Below, in pieces: positions 32,961 to 43,129 of a stretch of 64,000 nucleotides of DNA (positions within the stretch are counted from its first letter, which is position 1; the number at the start of each line of letters is the position of its first letter). Below the pieces are notes generated by a model. That model saw nothing but the letters and a program-made list of their open reading frames with translations, was not told the origin of the DNA and did no database searches. The translations under genes were made by a program, and so were the position numbers. Location: assembly GCF_963678635.1 (NCBI RefSeq), contig NC_087066.1, forward strand, positions 41,501,338 through 41,565,337, given 5' to 3'. The DNA is from Symsagittifera roscoffensis (lineage: Eukaryota; Xenacoelomorpha; Acoela; Convolutidae).

Positions 32961-33127
32961 TTACGAAATTGAACTTTGTTGGCGAAGAGCTATAGCAAAG
33001 GCGATCTCTTCTGGGGCTTCAGAGAGCATCAGCAGTCGTTCCAACTGTTCGAGAGATACATCATATGGAGATCTACTTGACCGTGAATCTAATTTTCTCG
33101 TTAAATTGGTACGGTAAAACTTTGATG
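32961..33127 (-). CDS. unknown gene, exon 4 (C-terminus)
   Basis: Follows acceptor GAACTTTCAG on the minus strand and is read SKFYRTNLTRKLDS to TAA at 32963-32961. Coding-like composition (Ser/Leu/Glu-rich, ALRQQ), GC-richer than its surroundings, followed by AATAAA. Confidence 0.5.
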
Positions 33128-36100
33128 CTGAAAGTTCGGCTCTTTCATTTTTTTGGTGTGCTCAAGGTGTCGAACAACTACTACTGGGATGGCATTTGAT
33201 TAGCTTACCAAAGCAAGAAAGGTTGGTTGTGCTTTGAGAATCTCATGTGTCTGCTGTTTGATATCTCTATAACTATGTCCCTTAGCTTTGGGTTCATGTT
33301 TTTCTTTCTTCCAAGAGATGTTTTCACGAACAAATAAATCAAACGGTTTGCCATGATTAGGTAAGAGTTGCTTCTTTTGCAGAATTGCAGTCTTATAGGG
33401 TTGCCTCGACAGTGCTTTTTGCGTGCTTTCAATTTATATTATTGGTTAAATTACCATGAGTAACAATTTTCTTGGGTGTTTTGTACAGGATTGATATTCT
33501 TGCCCGCTGAAGATAAATCTAATAAAAATTTTCTTGTCTTTACTCTTAATCCTTTTTGGAATGTCAACAAATTAATGAAAACAAATTCAATTTCTTTTTG
33601 AGTTCAATTCATTAGCTAAAAAGGGCAAATTGTGCTCTCCAATAACGAAAGAGGAAATGGTGCGAGAAAAAACTTGAGCCACTTTTAGTTTCACAAGTGG
33701 ATTTTATTTTTCAGATTTTCACTTGGTTAAACTTTTACCTTTTGATTCAGTTTTCTCAATTTGGGTTGATTTATAAAAAAAAAAGTCGATCATGACTTTT
33801 TAAATTCAAAGAGGTCTAAGGCCATTTAGCTGGCCATTTATTTAAAACGGGTACCGTGCGAACAACCAATACGTCAATAGGGTTGCGAGCTAGCCAACAG
33901 GATAGGACGCTTTATGAAAATTATAGCTGGTTTTCACCGCGAATGGTAGATGCGCGTCAAGTGTTTTAGATTAGCTGGGACCCCCGCCCACCCAAAAAAA
34001 ATGACAAAATGTTTTGAAAAATCGGGAAATTGTTCCAAATTGAACGTATTTTTTTTTTGGATCCTTGTGTGCTAATCGCATCGTCACCTGCTGATCTCGC
34101 TACTTATTGTGCTTACTTTTAGATGCAAGCGTCTTTGTGGCAATCAATAAGTTTTAGATTTTTTTTCAAATCTGTTTTGAAATGTTTAATTTGCTTTTGA
34201 AAGGAAAGTTTTCAGAGTTAGATAATCAGGTGCAGATCTAGGGTTTTCTGAGGGGATTTTCAAAAAAAAAATTCGATATAGTTTTGCTAACTTTTTTAGT
34301 CGACCAATTGATTCTCTGAGCGCTCCCAAACCTTAAGTGACCTTTTTTGACCAAATTTTTTGCACCATAGGCAAAATATTGAAAAACAGGCCACAAATGG
34401 CGTTTTAGACACTTTTTTTGGAAAATTTTGACCAAAAAAATTGCGTAAAATTAGTAAATGTTGGCGCGTTTATAATTCGTCAGCAGGGGGTCGAATTCCT
34501 AAAGGGGGGGGGGGTTGAGCATGTTCTTCTGCATATTTAAGGATAATTCAGCGCAGAATATGCTGCATAAAACATTACAAGCTTCTGCATTTAATTAAAA
34601 GCTCTGCTGGCAACAGTACCGATAATCGATATGGAAAATTTATTAAAGGACAGTCTTGAACTAATCTCTCCCACCAACAAGTCCTTTAGTCAGTAGCCCG
34701 GTTCGAGAGCACGCTACGAAACTCAGGGTCCTCGCCTTTAATTGGTCCGTTCCTGAAAGAGTCAAGGGTTCCGAATGAGTATCGCACGTGTTTCTTCCCT
34801 GATAATATCTGTCAATTTTACACACACCTCAAAAATCCTACTTCGCTGTTTAATAATTCAATTTAGTCGGTTTTTAGTTCTGGACGAACTAAAACCTCGA
34901 ACACATCAATGAGGACTGTTCTTTGTTGCCAGCGACCGCTCAGCTTTTTATCATAGCTCCGGATATGAAATTATACGTATGGTCCCACGATGAGGTCTAC
35001 GGCAGATGCGGAAAAACCGAATTTTGACACCGTCATTTTTCCAGTTTGATGCTTTGGCGACTCAAAAAAACTATCGTCGGAATCCTCGCCAAGTAAATTT
35101 CGCCTAAAACATTTTGACAAAAATATGTGAAAATTCGCTTTAATCATCATCATCATCATCACATATGTTATTTCGACACCAATTTCTTGAATTCAAAGGT
35201 GTTTGAGTTTAATTAAAAACCAGTTTTGTCGTATAAATAATCAGTCGCTCTGCTAAAGATGAGTTCGTTTCTGTCGATAGCCGTACCCACTCTAAAATGA
35301 GCTGGGATTTAAACAGAAAATGTTCTTTGAAGATGGTTAAAAATCGGACCCGCTCTAAAATGAGCTGGGCGTTTCATCGTCGTCGCCTTCTTTGCCTTCG
35401 TTTCACAGCCATTGGATTTTCTATGCTTCTGAAGGCGTCATAAAAGTCCTTAGCAAGTTCGCGCACGCCATTTGCTGTGGGGTGAAGTCCATCTGCGCAA
35501 ACATGCCTCCGATAGCTGAACTTTACAGTTTTAAAGAGCGGGATTTTATACCATGCCGTTAGATTTCTGTAGCATTTATTCACTCTCCTGATAAGAGAGC
35601 GTTCACCTTCCCGGCTAATAAGTGACATGACGCCAACTTCGAAATTGCAGTCAAGGAGTCTAAAAATAGCACTCTCCATCTCCTCGGCTACTTCAGTCGC
35701 TCCCAATGACTGGCGCCCTGAACGGTCAAACAGGTTGTTTGTTCCTCCCATTATGAGCACTGTTTGTACATCCAAGTTTTTCATATCATTGAGAACCTGA
35801 TCGCTACAAAGGGTTGAGAGAGTTCCACCAGGGCACGAAACTGTCACTGAATCTGGCAGAAAAATCCCATAAACTAGCGATGATCCCAAAACAGCATATG
35901 TCACTCTCTTGATCTTATCAGAGCTCAATATTATCCGTCTTTTGGGGAGAAACCTGGTTTCAACATGAACATTTCTTAGACGCAAGGTTTCGTTTAGCTT
36001 TTGAATTCCAACCTTTCTAGTTTCAGTCATTTTAGCAACCTTTAACTGAAACAAGTCTCATAGTAATACTGGTTAAACAAATACGTTTTCAACTGTTTAC

Positions 36101-39100
36101 GAAATTCAGTTTCATTTGGTAGTTTAAGGTTACATGGTAAACTATTCCAATGGTGTGCGGCAGCAAATCTAAACGTCCTTTTTCCATAGTTCGTGTTAAC
36201 CAGTGGTTTCTTAATGACCATGGTCCTTTCACTGAAACGGGAGGAACTTTTTTGTAGTGAAAAATATTTACTCAGATAAGACGGAACGATTTGAGGATTG
36301 AAAATGCATTTGTGTACGATTGTCAAGACTTTAAAAATCACTCGAGATTTTATGGGCAACCAATGTAGATCATGTAGATAAGGAGTAATACTCGTTGACT
36401 TCTTCAAACCGAAAACAAATCTGCAGGCACTATTTTGGACTTTTTGCAACTTGTAGAGCAGATAATTTGGTAAGCTCGAGTACAAGCTATTGCAGTAGTC
36501 TAATCGACTTAAGACTAGCATTCTTGCCAACATATTTCTATTTTCAAAATCAAGGTAGAAACGTATGCTGTATAGTTTCCGGAGACTGTGGTAACTGGCG
36601 CCACACACGGAATCGATCTGTTTTTTCAATGACAAGGATCGGTCAATGAGGCAACCTAAAGACTTCACAGAGTTTTCTGTTGATTTCATCAGCTTAACCG
36701 TTGAATTTCCAATGAGTATTGAACCGTTTGTTAGACCTTTTGACTTACTAGTGGCTAGGTTAATTACTTGGCTTTTTGATTCATTTAACATAAGCCCCAT
36801 GGACGAAAACCAGTTCGAAATAATAACCAGAGATCTTTCTATTTCTGCTACTTCACTCTCATTTTTAATTTCACAGTATAAAGTAGTATCATCGGCATAC
36901 ACTTGGTATGAAAATTTAGTTGAGCCAATAATATCGTTCAATGGTGTCAGGTAGATTGAGAACAGGAGGGGTCCCAGAAGAGAACCTTGAGGCACTCCAA
37001 ATTCGAGTTCTTGAGAATTCGATAAAACATCATTGATAGCAACAATTTGAGTCCGATTCTCTAGATAGGAAAGAATTAGATCCACTGCATCATTCGTCAT
37101 TCCAATCCGATTTTTCATGATCTTTCTCAATGTTTTATGATCAATGGTATCAAATGCAGCTGAAAGGTCAAGGGCTATCAAAAGGACCTGTCTCTTGTTG
37201 TCGAGACTAGTCAGTAGATCATCTGTAGTTTTTAGCAGAGCCGTTTCAGTTGAAAAATGCTTCCTGTAAGCAGATTGGTGTTCATCTAGAAGATTATAGG
37301 AGCTAAGGTATTGATCGAGCTGTTTATATAAAATTCTTTCAAAAACTTTACTGATAAACATCAGATTCGCTATTGGTCTATAAGAATTTAAAACGTTTTG
37401 GTCAAGTTTGTGGTCTTTAAAGAGAGGAGTTATCACCGCTCTCTTGAGACACTTTGGAAATTTGGACTGATCGATGCAATTGTTTATCATAATGATGGAA
37501 TAATCTTTCCACGAGTGTGCGATTCTTTTCATATCTATAGTTTTCAGTATATCTTCTCGTGAGTTCGCGTTTGAAACCATTCTTACTGCTTCTTCTAGTT
37601 CATCTATAGTCACATATTGGAATTGGAAAGAAGAAACTGCAGTGAAAGCAAAGAGTGGCGGCGAGATGCCATTACTTTTCACATTTGCCACTAAATTTCT
37701 AACCTTCTGAATGAAAAATTGGTTGAAGTTTTCAGCTAATTCATAATCACTGGAGTATATCAGTGGTAGAACGTTTTGTTGTTTTTCTCCAGCAAGGCGT
37801 TTCAATTCACGAAACTTGAGCGAATGGCTATTTGAAAGCTCAAAGCGCCTGGAAAAATATATCAATTTCTTCTCTCTAAACAGATCTTTACATTTCTTTA
37901 AATACTCCTTGAAAGCTGTTTCGTTTTCTAATCCAGGATTTACACGCATTACGCGTTCTAATTTTCTACGTTTTCGTTTTACGTCTGCTAACTCTTTATC
38001 GTAAAAATTACAAAATCGGTTTTTGACAACTTTGGTCTTAGTTGGCACATAATCAGTTTTCAGCAGCTGCAAAATTTCGATAAAATTCTCCGCCATCTCG
38101 TTCGGGTCACTGGTGTTCAGATTCAAGATTAAACTCTGATCTATTTCCGTCTCTAAATGTTTCCAGTCTGTATTGTTCCAATCATAAATAGTCAATCTGG
38201 TTTTATCCTTCCGTTGAATTGCGATTTCATAAGTGAACGTCAATAGATGGTGATCAGAGTATTCAACGTGCTCATTTCTAACGGGTGAGCACAATTCCGG
38301 GTTTGAACAAATTATGAGGTCTAGAATTTTCCCGTATTCGTGAGTTGCTTTCTTAACAATCTGTTCTAGGTTATATTCCAGTAGAATCGAACAAAATGTA
38401 TTGGATTTGGCACAACGTCTGTTTTCTAGATCCAAATTAAAATCACCCAGGAGGAGAATTTGGGTTTCAATTGATGAAGCAAGAATATTTTCAGTCAATT
38501 CATTAAAAAACTCGTTATAATTTCCACTCGGCGGTCTATATATTGCTGCAATTGTTATTTTGACTTTTCTAGTCACGACCGTAATTACCAAGAATTCACC
38601 ATCGTCCGAGAGATGGCTTAAAATTCTTTCACCCTGTAGTTCTTCGCGAGAAATTATGGCAACACCTCCACCTATTTTAGCCGTTCGTGAAACATGATGG
38701 TATCGATATTCATTTGAAGAGTCTATGCACTGATTTAGAATATATTCCGTATCCGGCTTAAGCCAGGTTTCAGTTATGATCAAGATATCAACTTGTTCTA
38801 TAGCCAATATGCTCTGTATTTGATTTACTTTTTTCGCTAGAGAACGTATATTAATTACACCAACTTTCATAGCATTCGATTGAGACTCGGGTTTTTTATT
38901 TGATTTTAGTCAGTCGCTTTTCAAAGTTCTGAGCCAGGTTCTGGCTTCTGCATCAAGATAGTACCTGTTAATTACAACATTTTCCGGCCAAGAATTAGGT
39001 TGATCAATGATTGTTGCATGTCAAATACGTCAAATACACAGTGGAAACTTTTGTGGCGAGAATTTTCCTTTGTTATTTCCCTGATATGATTCAGAGGAAA

Positions 39101-42100
39101 TCCTTTACTTTGACACCATGCGACTATATCACTTTCATCATTTGTCTGTTTAATTCTTCCAACATAGAGATGGCGTCGTGGTGGTGGCTTTTCTACACCT
39201 TTGAGTGCTTCTGTTACCACTTCTCCCGTAATTAGTAGTTTCTTTGGTCTGCGGTCATTTCTATCTTTGGAGCCTTTTCGCTTCGTAACCCTCGAGCTAC
39301 CAGCTTCTGAGGATACACTTTCACGAGCATTTCTGATGAATGCCGAAGAATTCAGATTAAACTTCGCTGCCCCAGCATAATTGGTTTTGTTCTTTTCAAT
39401 TATACTACTTGGTTCACGATATTGCTTCAGCGATAGCAGCTCAGACTTTAATTCGTGTACATCTTGCGCCATAGTCTTTATTGAGAACAGTTCTTGTCGC
39501 AGTTCATCAATAACTCGGAAAAGATCTCTTTTACAGGTTCCACAATCTGGGCAACTCCATTCAATGTGCCCAACCACCTTATCGGCAGTGTTGAGGCCAA
39601 TACACGCAGAGTGGGCAGAAGCTTGACAACCGACGCATTTCACCGATTGATTGGTTAAAGCGTTTTGACATACTGTACAGTGGAGAGACGACATATTTCA
39701 ATTGTCTTGCTGGGAATTATTGGTCGTTTCCGCTCTAAAATGAGCTGGATTTTGGTAGATTTGTTTAAAGATATTTCCAAATTCTCTTTGTCGTTTCCGC
39801 TCTAAAATGAGCTGGATAACATCCGGGAAATTGTTCGTGTCTTTTCTTGCTGTCGTAACCACTCTCAAATGAGCTGGTTTATCTTCTTTATCTGATTCTG
39901 TCAATTTCGATTTCCATCAACCGGATCTCTAAAATCCCTTCGTAGACAAGGGCTACCCAAGATAAGATGTTTATCCGGTTCGTCGAGACATATCTATCTA
40001 TTTAATAAGTTTATCACAACAATTAGGCTAAGTTTAGACTTTTTGGATAATGACCATGAAAAAAAAGATAGGCAGTTTTAAGATAGCAGTTTAACTTGTC
40101 AGTTTAAATTTGACTAAGGCAATGCATTTATTGTTTTATCATATATAAATTATCCTTGTGCTTAGCAACGTTGTTGCAAGTGAGTACAAGACTTTTTTCC
40201 GGTAAAAACTTCGTTCGCAGAATTCATGAGTTGTCATCATTTAAAACTACTATATCTTGCAAGATGCTGATTTTGCCTCTTTTTACTTTACATAGCGGGG
40301 GATAGGATAACTTTTCGATATATTGAACTTCGATATTTTTTCATATAACTGTTGTTTACAGAAAGGGATTGAATGGACTCTTCAGTCCCAAAATGTGAAT
40401 TTATGATTTTATCTGACTGCAATTTCCTCTCTCAGATTATTCCATCGATCTTTTTTTTGTCAAATGAGCTTTCAAAGTTTCAAAGTATAATAGATCAATA
40501 GGTTTATTGTGGCTAGTCTTAAAAGATTGGAAGTTTTTTTTGAAAAATAGGATATATGGTTTGGATTTTCAAGTAGTCAAATTTTTTTCTCAAATCTTAA
40601 TTCAGAGATTATCTTCTTGTATCGCTCGTGGTACGAAGCTGCGCATGGCCTGAGTTATGGTTGTCGAGTTCTTTTTTTTTTTCAAAAAAGAACCTAGGGC
40701 GTGCGCATGAATTTTTGCTATTTTGGGCAAAATGTACTCCGCAGGCTATTTATGTAAAAAAAATGCTGTTCTGACAAATTTTTGGTAGATTTGGAGCGCG
40801 TTTTGTTTTAGCGTCGGCAGTTCGATAAAAATTAGTAAAAATTGACGTTAAGGCGCCTTTACAATATATGTAGGGTTATTCTGCTAAAAATGGCTGTCTT
40901 AAAATTGCACCAGAGGGGGGGGGGGAGCTTTTGGGAAATTCGGTATGAAATTGGGAAATTGAGGATGATGTTGCCCCTCCTCCTTAGCACGTGGCTGCTG
41001 AGAAAGGTTTCCAGTCCAGCATTGACGTTTCGCGTCAGTCATAATTGATTATTTAGTGGAGCTTTTCAATTAATTAATTAGTTGTTGCTTTTTTGAACCG
41101 AGCAAGCTGCAAACTACAAACGCATTGAAACGAGTTATTAACTGACGTAGTACCGAACGCGAAGATGTTTTTTCTCCCATTGAATCATTTTTAGTCAGGG
41201 TTTTCGGAAAAGTTGTGAATTAATCTCAGCTCATTTTTAGCGAGCTTCAGGTTTAATCTTTGTATAAAATGCTGTCGTTGTAGCCTCGAGGACTTTTGGT
41301 GACTGTGGGTTCGTTTATTTTAGCTGGGTTGGGTTAGTGGTTTTGTCTCGTCTCTATTCCATTGTTTTGCTAAGTTCGTTATGTTGAATCGGATGACTGG
41401 TCTGCATATCTCAACCAGAATCTTAGCATAAGTAAGCTCGATTGTTAGTTGGATGCTCGTGTGAGTGCAAGGCCAGATTATATTGTGAGTGTTGTCCGGT
41501 TCATTGTAGATGATGGCTCGAAGCATAATTATGTGCTCATTGCGGTGCACATCAGTCTGTTACATTTATGGATAGTTTTTTTTAAGCTTGTCAGAGACAT
41601 ATCAGCTAAGTTTACTGTTTTCGGAGATATTTATGATAGTATTTCAGTTTAGGACAGTTTTTCATATATCATGCTGTCGATAGGCCATATGTCTCAACGC
41701 ATCAATAACACATGAAACAAAACTATGATTAACCGATTTTCTTACCGACCGACTGAGTTAGCCATCACTGATCCCTAAACTCTTCCCATCGCTGATCCCT
41801 AAACTTTTCCCTAACAAAGCAAAAATATATAAAATTCTGGTTATACATTTTTTCGCTTTCTTTTTCTGCTTGAAGAAATTCTTTTGATGAACTCAATTTC
41901 AAGTTTTGGCCCTCTCCACTAACATATAAAACTTCAAATAATTACAAAAAGACGAAAAAAATGTTGAGATAATTTTTTGAACGTATTAACAATATTGCTT
42001 CATTTTTGCTCGACTGGATATGGTAAGAATATACTGTGCTTCATCCGATTGTTCTTAGTCAACGCTTGTGTTGTGCTACGAGTCCGACTTTCTTTCTGAC

Positions 42101-42967
42101 CTCAGCCGTAGGTTATCGTCTAGCACTTTTTAATTACCAGCAACTTAACACGGTACACTTTCACTATCAACTTTTCGTTTTACCTTGCCCATTTAAAATC
42201 ACTGCATTTTAAAGCCATTTCTGTAACTTCTTTAACGCCGTTTTAATTCAAAGTGTAAAAAAATATTCCAAAGTGAACTTCGTTAAACATCAAAAGGTAA
42301 AGCGAGAGAACTTTTTGCCATTTAAAGCCAGAAAATTGAAAGCTACTTAGTCCGCGTACGTTAAACAGAAATGACTCTACAAATAAATCGGATTTTCAAT
42401 GGTCCCTCAATTAATTAAAGGTTCTTTTACTAGAAATGGAGTGGTTCATCCAACTCCAAAAAGCTAACAAAATTCCAATTTAAGAATCATGCTAGCACTC
42501 GAACATATAAACCGGTCGCTTTGTTCTGCTGTTTTTGAATCATCGGCACCAAAAGGCAGTACCTAAAGAATTTGCCTGCCCCTAGTCCGAAGCTAGCATT
42601 CCCACATAAGCGCTATTGTCCTGGATTTGAATTACTAGCTGCTGGAATCAAGGTATTGCGTTTATTACGTTTTCCGGGAGGCTTTACTGTGTTCAAAAAT
42701 AGCTGAAAAAATAAGGCAGCATTGAAGTTTGAAAATTAGGAATAAAAAATCAGACAAAAGTTACACTGGTTTACGGTACAGATCAGTTTTGTCTTCATAA
42801 ACAGACATAATGTGATCATTTGATCCAGAGTCATACCAAATTAGGCTTCTAAAAATTTCAGGAAGCTCGAAATTTGTGCAACGGGAATTTTTACATCTAG
42901 CTGCTTGCGTTTCTGTGCAGCCGTTTGTATCAAAGTCTTTAGTTGGAAGGCCAAACTGAGTAGCCAT
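32961..42967 (-). CDS. unidentified 190-aa protein, 4 exons reconstructed
   Basis: CDS on the complement: 42967-42780, 35103-34977, 34808-34718, 33127-32961. The phases (2, 0, 1) match at all three joins, the total is 573 nt with TAA, and AATAAA (32931-32936) lies 25 nt past the stop. It starts MATQFGLPTKDF. Exon 1 has Cys pairs and IFRSLIWYDSG, exon 2 the acidic EDSDDSFFESP, exon 3 SGKKHVRYSFG, exon 4 SRSPYDVSLEQLERLLMLSE and PEEIAFAIALRQQ. I do not recognise the family. No signal peptide or membrane segment, so probably soluble. Intron 1 contains an entire LINE in the same orientation. Donors of exons 1 and 3 (GTACCG, GTAGCG) are weak, so boundaries may differ, and missing internal exons are possible. 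Confidence 0.5.
33128..34717. other. intron 3 of unknown gene
   Basis: AT-rich. The ORF at 34238-34435 reads through a repeat-like stretch (CAGATCTAGGGTTTTC, similar to 16,224) and a G-run at 34,504. No gene inside. Confidence 0.35.
34718..34808 (-). CDS. unknown gene, exon 3
   Basis: Follows GTAAAATTGACAG. It encodes ILSGKKHVRYSFGTLDSFRN then GPIKGEDPEF. The donor GTAGCG after TTTC gives phase 1, which the next exon needs. If the donor is not used, the frame stops 10 codons later (TAA). Confidence 0.45.
34977..35103 (-). CDS. unknown gene, exon 2
   Basis: Follows AAAATGTTTTAG. It encodes RNLLGEDSDDSFFESPKH to DLIVGPY, then GTATAA. The acceptor lies only about 40 bp from the end of the LINE inserted in intron 1. 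Confidence 0.5.
35287..35368 (-). repeat. LINE 3'-UTR hairpin repeats (2 copies)
   Basis: CCACTCTAAAATGAGCTGG at 35287-35305 and CCGCTCTAAAATGAGCTGG at 35350-35368, 63 bp apart. On the LINE strand each can fold as CC-A-GCUC with loop AUUUUA pairing GAGY-GG. Confidence 0.75.
35374..36030 (-). CDS. LINE ORF3: SGNH/GDSL-like hydrolase
   Basis: First ATG at 36030 (MTETRK). The frame is open a little further upstream, overlapping the end of ORF2, so re-initiation after the ORF2 stop (11 nt gap) is plausible. SGNH blocks: VLGSSLVYG (block I with D changed to S, catalytic Ser kept), CPGGTL (block II Gly), MGGTNNLF (block III) and DGLHPT (block V Asp/His). The C-terminus is arginine-rich (RRQRRRRR), suiting nucleic-acid binding. 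Esterase domains in CR1-type LINEs usually sit in ORF1, so a separate third ORF is unusual. Confidence 0.7.
   Translation of the reverse strand: MTETRKVGIQKLNETLRLRNVHVETRFLPKRRIILSSDKIKRVTYAVLGSSLVYGIFLPDSVTVSCPGGTLSTLCSDQVLNDMKNLDVQTVLIMGGTNNLFDRSGRQSLGATEVAEEMESAIFRLLDCNFEVGVMSLISREGERSLIRRVNKCYRNLTAWYKIPLFKTVKFSYRRHVCADGLHPTANGVRELAKDFYDAFRSIENPMAVKRRQRRRRR
36042..38870 (-). CDS. LINE ORF2: endonuclease-reverse transcriptase, 942 aa
   Basis: The N-terminal APE-type endonuclease (about 1-215) shows N7 in NIRSL, E in ITETWL (about 34), YRPPSG, LLGDFNLD (about 141) and the catalytic SDH (about 208). Reverse transcriptase follows (about 435-720) with SYRPIANL, QSAYRKHFSTETAL, ALDLSAAFDTIDH, GVPQGSLLGPLLF and the catalytic YADD near residue 660. 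The motif wording fits the CR1/L2 group. It would nick the target and prime cDNA synthesis from the element's 3' end. No stops. Confidence 0.92.
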   Translation of the reverse strand: MKVGVINIRSLAKKVNQIQSILAIEQVDILIITETWLKPDTEYILNQCIDSSNEYRYHHVSRTAKIGGGVAIISREELQGERILSHLSDDGEFLVITVVTRKVKITIAAIYRPPSGNYNEFFNELTENILASSIETQILLLGDFNLDLENRRCAKSNTFCSILLEYNLEQIVKKATHEYGKILDLIICSNPELCSPVRNEHVEYSDHHLLTFTYEIAIQRKDKTRLTIYDWNNTDWKHLETEIDQSLILNLNTSDPNEMAENFIEILQLLKTDYVPTKTKVVKNRFCNFYDKELADVKRKRRKLERVMRVNPGLENETAFKEYLKKCKDLFREKKLIYFSRRFELSNSHSLKFRELKRLAGEKQQNVLPLIYSSDYELAENFNQFFIQKVRNLVANVKSNGISPPLFAFTAVSSFQFQYVTIDELEEAVRMVSNANSREDILKTIDMKRIAHSWKDYSIIMINNCIDQSKFPKCLKRAVITPLFKDHKLDQNVLNSYRPIANLMFISKVFERILYKQLDQYLSSYNLLDEHQSAYRKHFSTETALLKTTDDLLTSLDNKRQVLLIALDLSAAFDTIDHKTLRKIMKNRIGMTNDAVDLILSYLENRTQIVAINDVLSNSQELEFGVPQGSLLGPLLFSIYLTPLNDIIGSTKFSYQVYADDTTLYCEIKNESEVAEIERSLVIISNWFSSMGLMLNESKSQVINLATSKSKGLTNGSILIGNSTVKLMKSTENSVKSLGCLIDRSLSLKKQIDSVCGASYHSLRKLYSIRFYLDFENRNMLARMLVLSRLDYCNSLYSSLPNYLLYKLQKVQNSACRFVFGLKKSTSITPYLHDLHWLPIKSRVIFKVLTIVHKCIFNPQIVPSYLSKYFSLQKSSSRFSERTMVIKKPLVNTNYGKRTFRFAAAHHWNSLPCNLKLPNETEFRKQLKTYLFNQYYYETCFS
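38972..39694 (-). CDS. LINE ORF1: PHD finger + coiled coil + RRM-like
   Basis: 240 aa from ATG 39694. A PHD-type zinc finger (residues 6-53) with spacing C-x2-C, C-x2-C, H-x2-C, C-x2-C (CTVC, CVGC, HSAC, CPDC). It is followed by a heptad-like coiled coil (RVIDELRQELFSIKTMAQ), a basic segment (VTKRKGSKDRNDRRPKKL) and a C-terminal RRM-like region (LYVGRI ... FHCVFDV). PHD-containing ORF1 proteins are typical of CR1/L2-group LINEs and act as RNA-binding chaperones in the retrotransposition particle. Confidence 0.8.
   Translation of the reverse strand: MSSLHCTVCQNALTNQSVKCVGCQASAHSACIGLNTADKVVGHIEWSCPDCGTCKRDLFRVIDELRQELFSIKTMAQDVHELKSELLSLKQYREPSSIIEKNKTNYAGAAKFNLNSSAFIRNARESVSSEAGSSRVTKRKGSKDRNDRRPKKLLITGEVVTEALKGVEKPPPRRHLYVGRIKQTNDESDIVAWCQSKGFPLNHIREITKENSRHKSFHCVFDVFDMQQSLINLILGRKML
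39730..39877 (-). repeat. LINE 5'-UTR hairpin repeats (3 copies)
   Basis: CCGCTCTAAAATGAGCTGG at 39730-39748 and 39797-39815, and CCACTCTCAAATGAGCTGG at 39859-39877 (spacings 67 and 62). All are preceded on the plus strand by GTCGT(T/A)(T/A). Same orientation as the 3' copies. A loop change in the third copy leaves the stem intact. Confidence 0.75.
39951..42779. other. rest of intron 1 of unknown gene
   Basis: AT-rich. It holds a SINE-tail-like GTATCGCTCGTGGTACGAAG near 40,620, a G-run near 40,914, and a 24-bp tandem duplication (CCATCRCTGATCCCTAAACT) at 41762-41785 and 41786-41809. A possible plus-strand exon near 42,560-42,650 ending AAG | GTATTG is too weak to call. Confidence 0.35.
42780..42967 (-). 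CDS. unknown gene, exon 1 (start)
   Basis: ATG at 42967 in context GATATGGCT, then 62 codons with coding-like composition (CTETQAARCKNSRCTNFELP). Of the GT sites near the end, only CT | GTACCG gives the phase that exon 2 needs. The frame would stop 6 codons later otherwise. Confidence 0.5.
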
Positions 42968-43129
42968 ATCATCTTACTGATAAAACCGCACTGGTTACTG
43001 CGACAGTTACCGTAACTCTCTCGCTCAGCTCTTTTAATTGTTTGATGACATTTCGAGTATATACTTTTCCCGCCGAAATGTCATGATTGATCTCCACGCG
43101 TCTTGATCAAGTCGTTATTTTTTGTAATG

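Larger units (their letters stand above)
35143..39950 (-). mobile_element. CR1/L2-like LINE with three ORFs, apparently intact
   Basis: On the minus strand: a 5' region with three hairpin repeats, ORF1 (39694-38972), ORF2 (38870-36042), ORF3 (36030-35374), and a 3' region with two more hairpin repeats that ends in a (TGA)6 microsatellite at 35160-35143, the sort of 3' tail used by L2/CR1-group elements. All ORFs are open and the catalytic motifs are present, so it may be a recent, competent copy. The 5' boundary is uncertain (39.9-40.0 kb). I could not identify a target-site duplication. It lies in intron 1 of the unknown gene, same strand. Confidence 0.7.

Noticed and set aside
39698-39904. 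68-codon ORF upstream of LINE ORF1
   Set aside because: It has no ATG. The apparent PAHxR repeats are translations of the hairpin motif in the 5' non-coding region.
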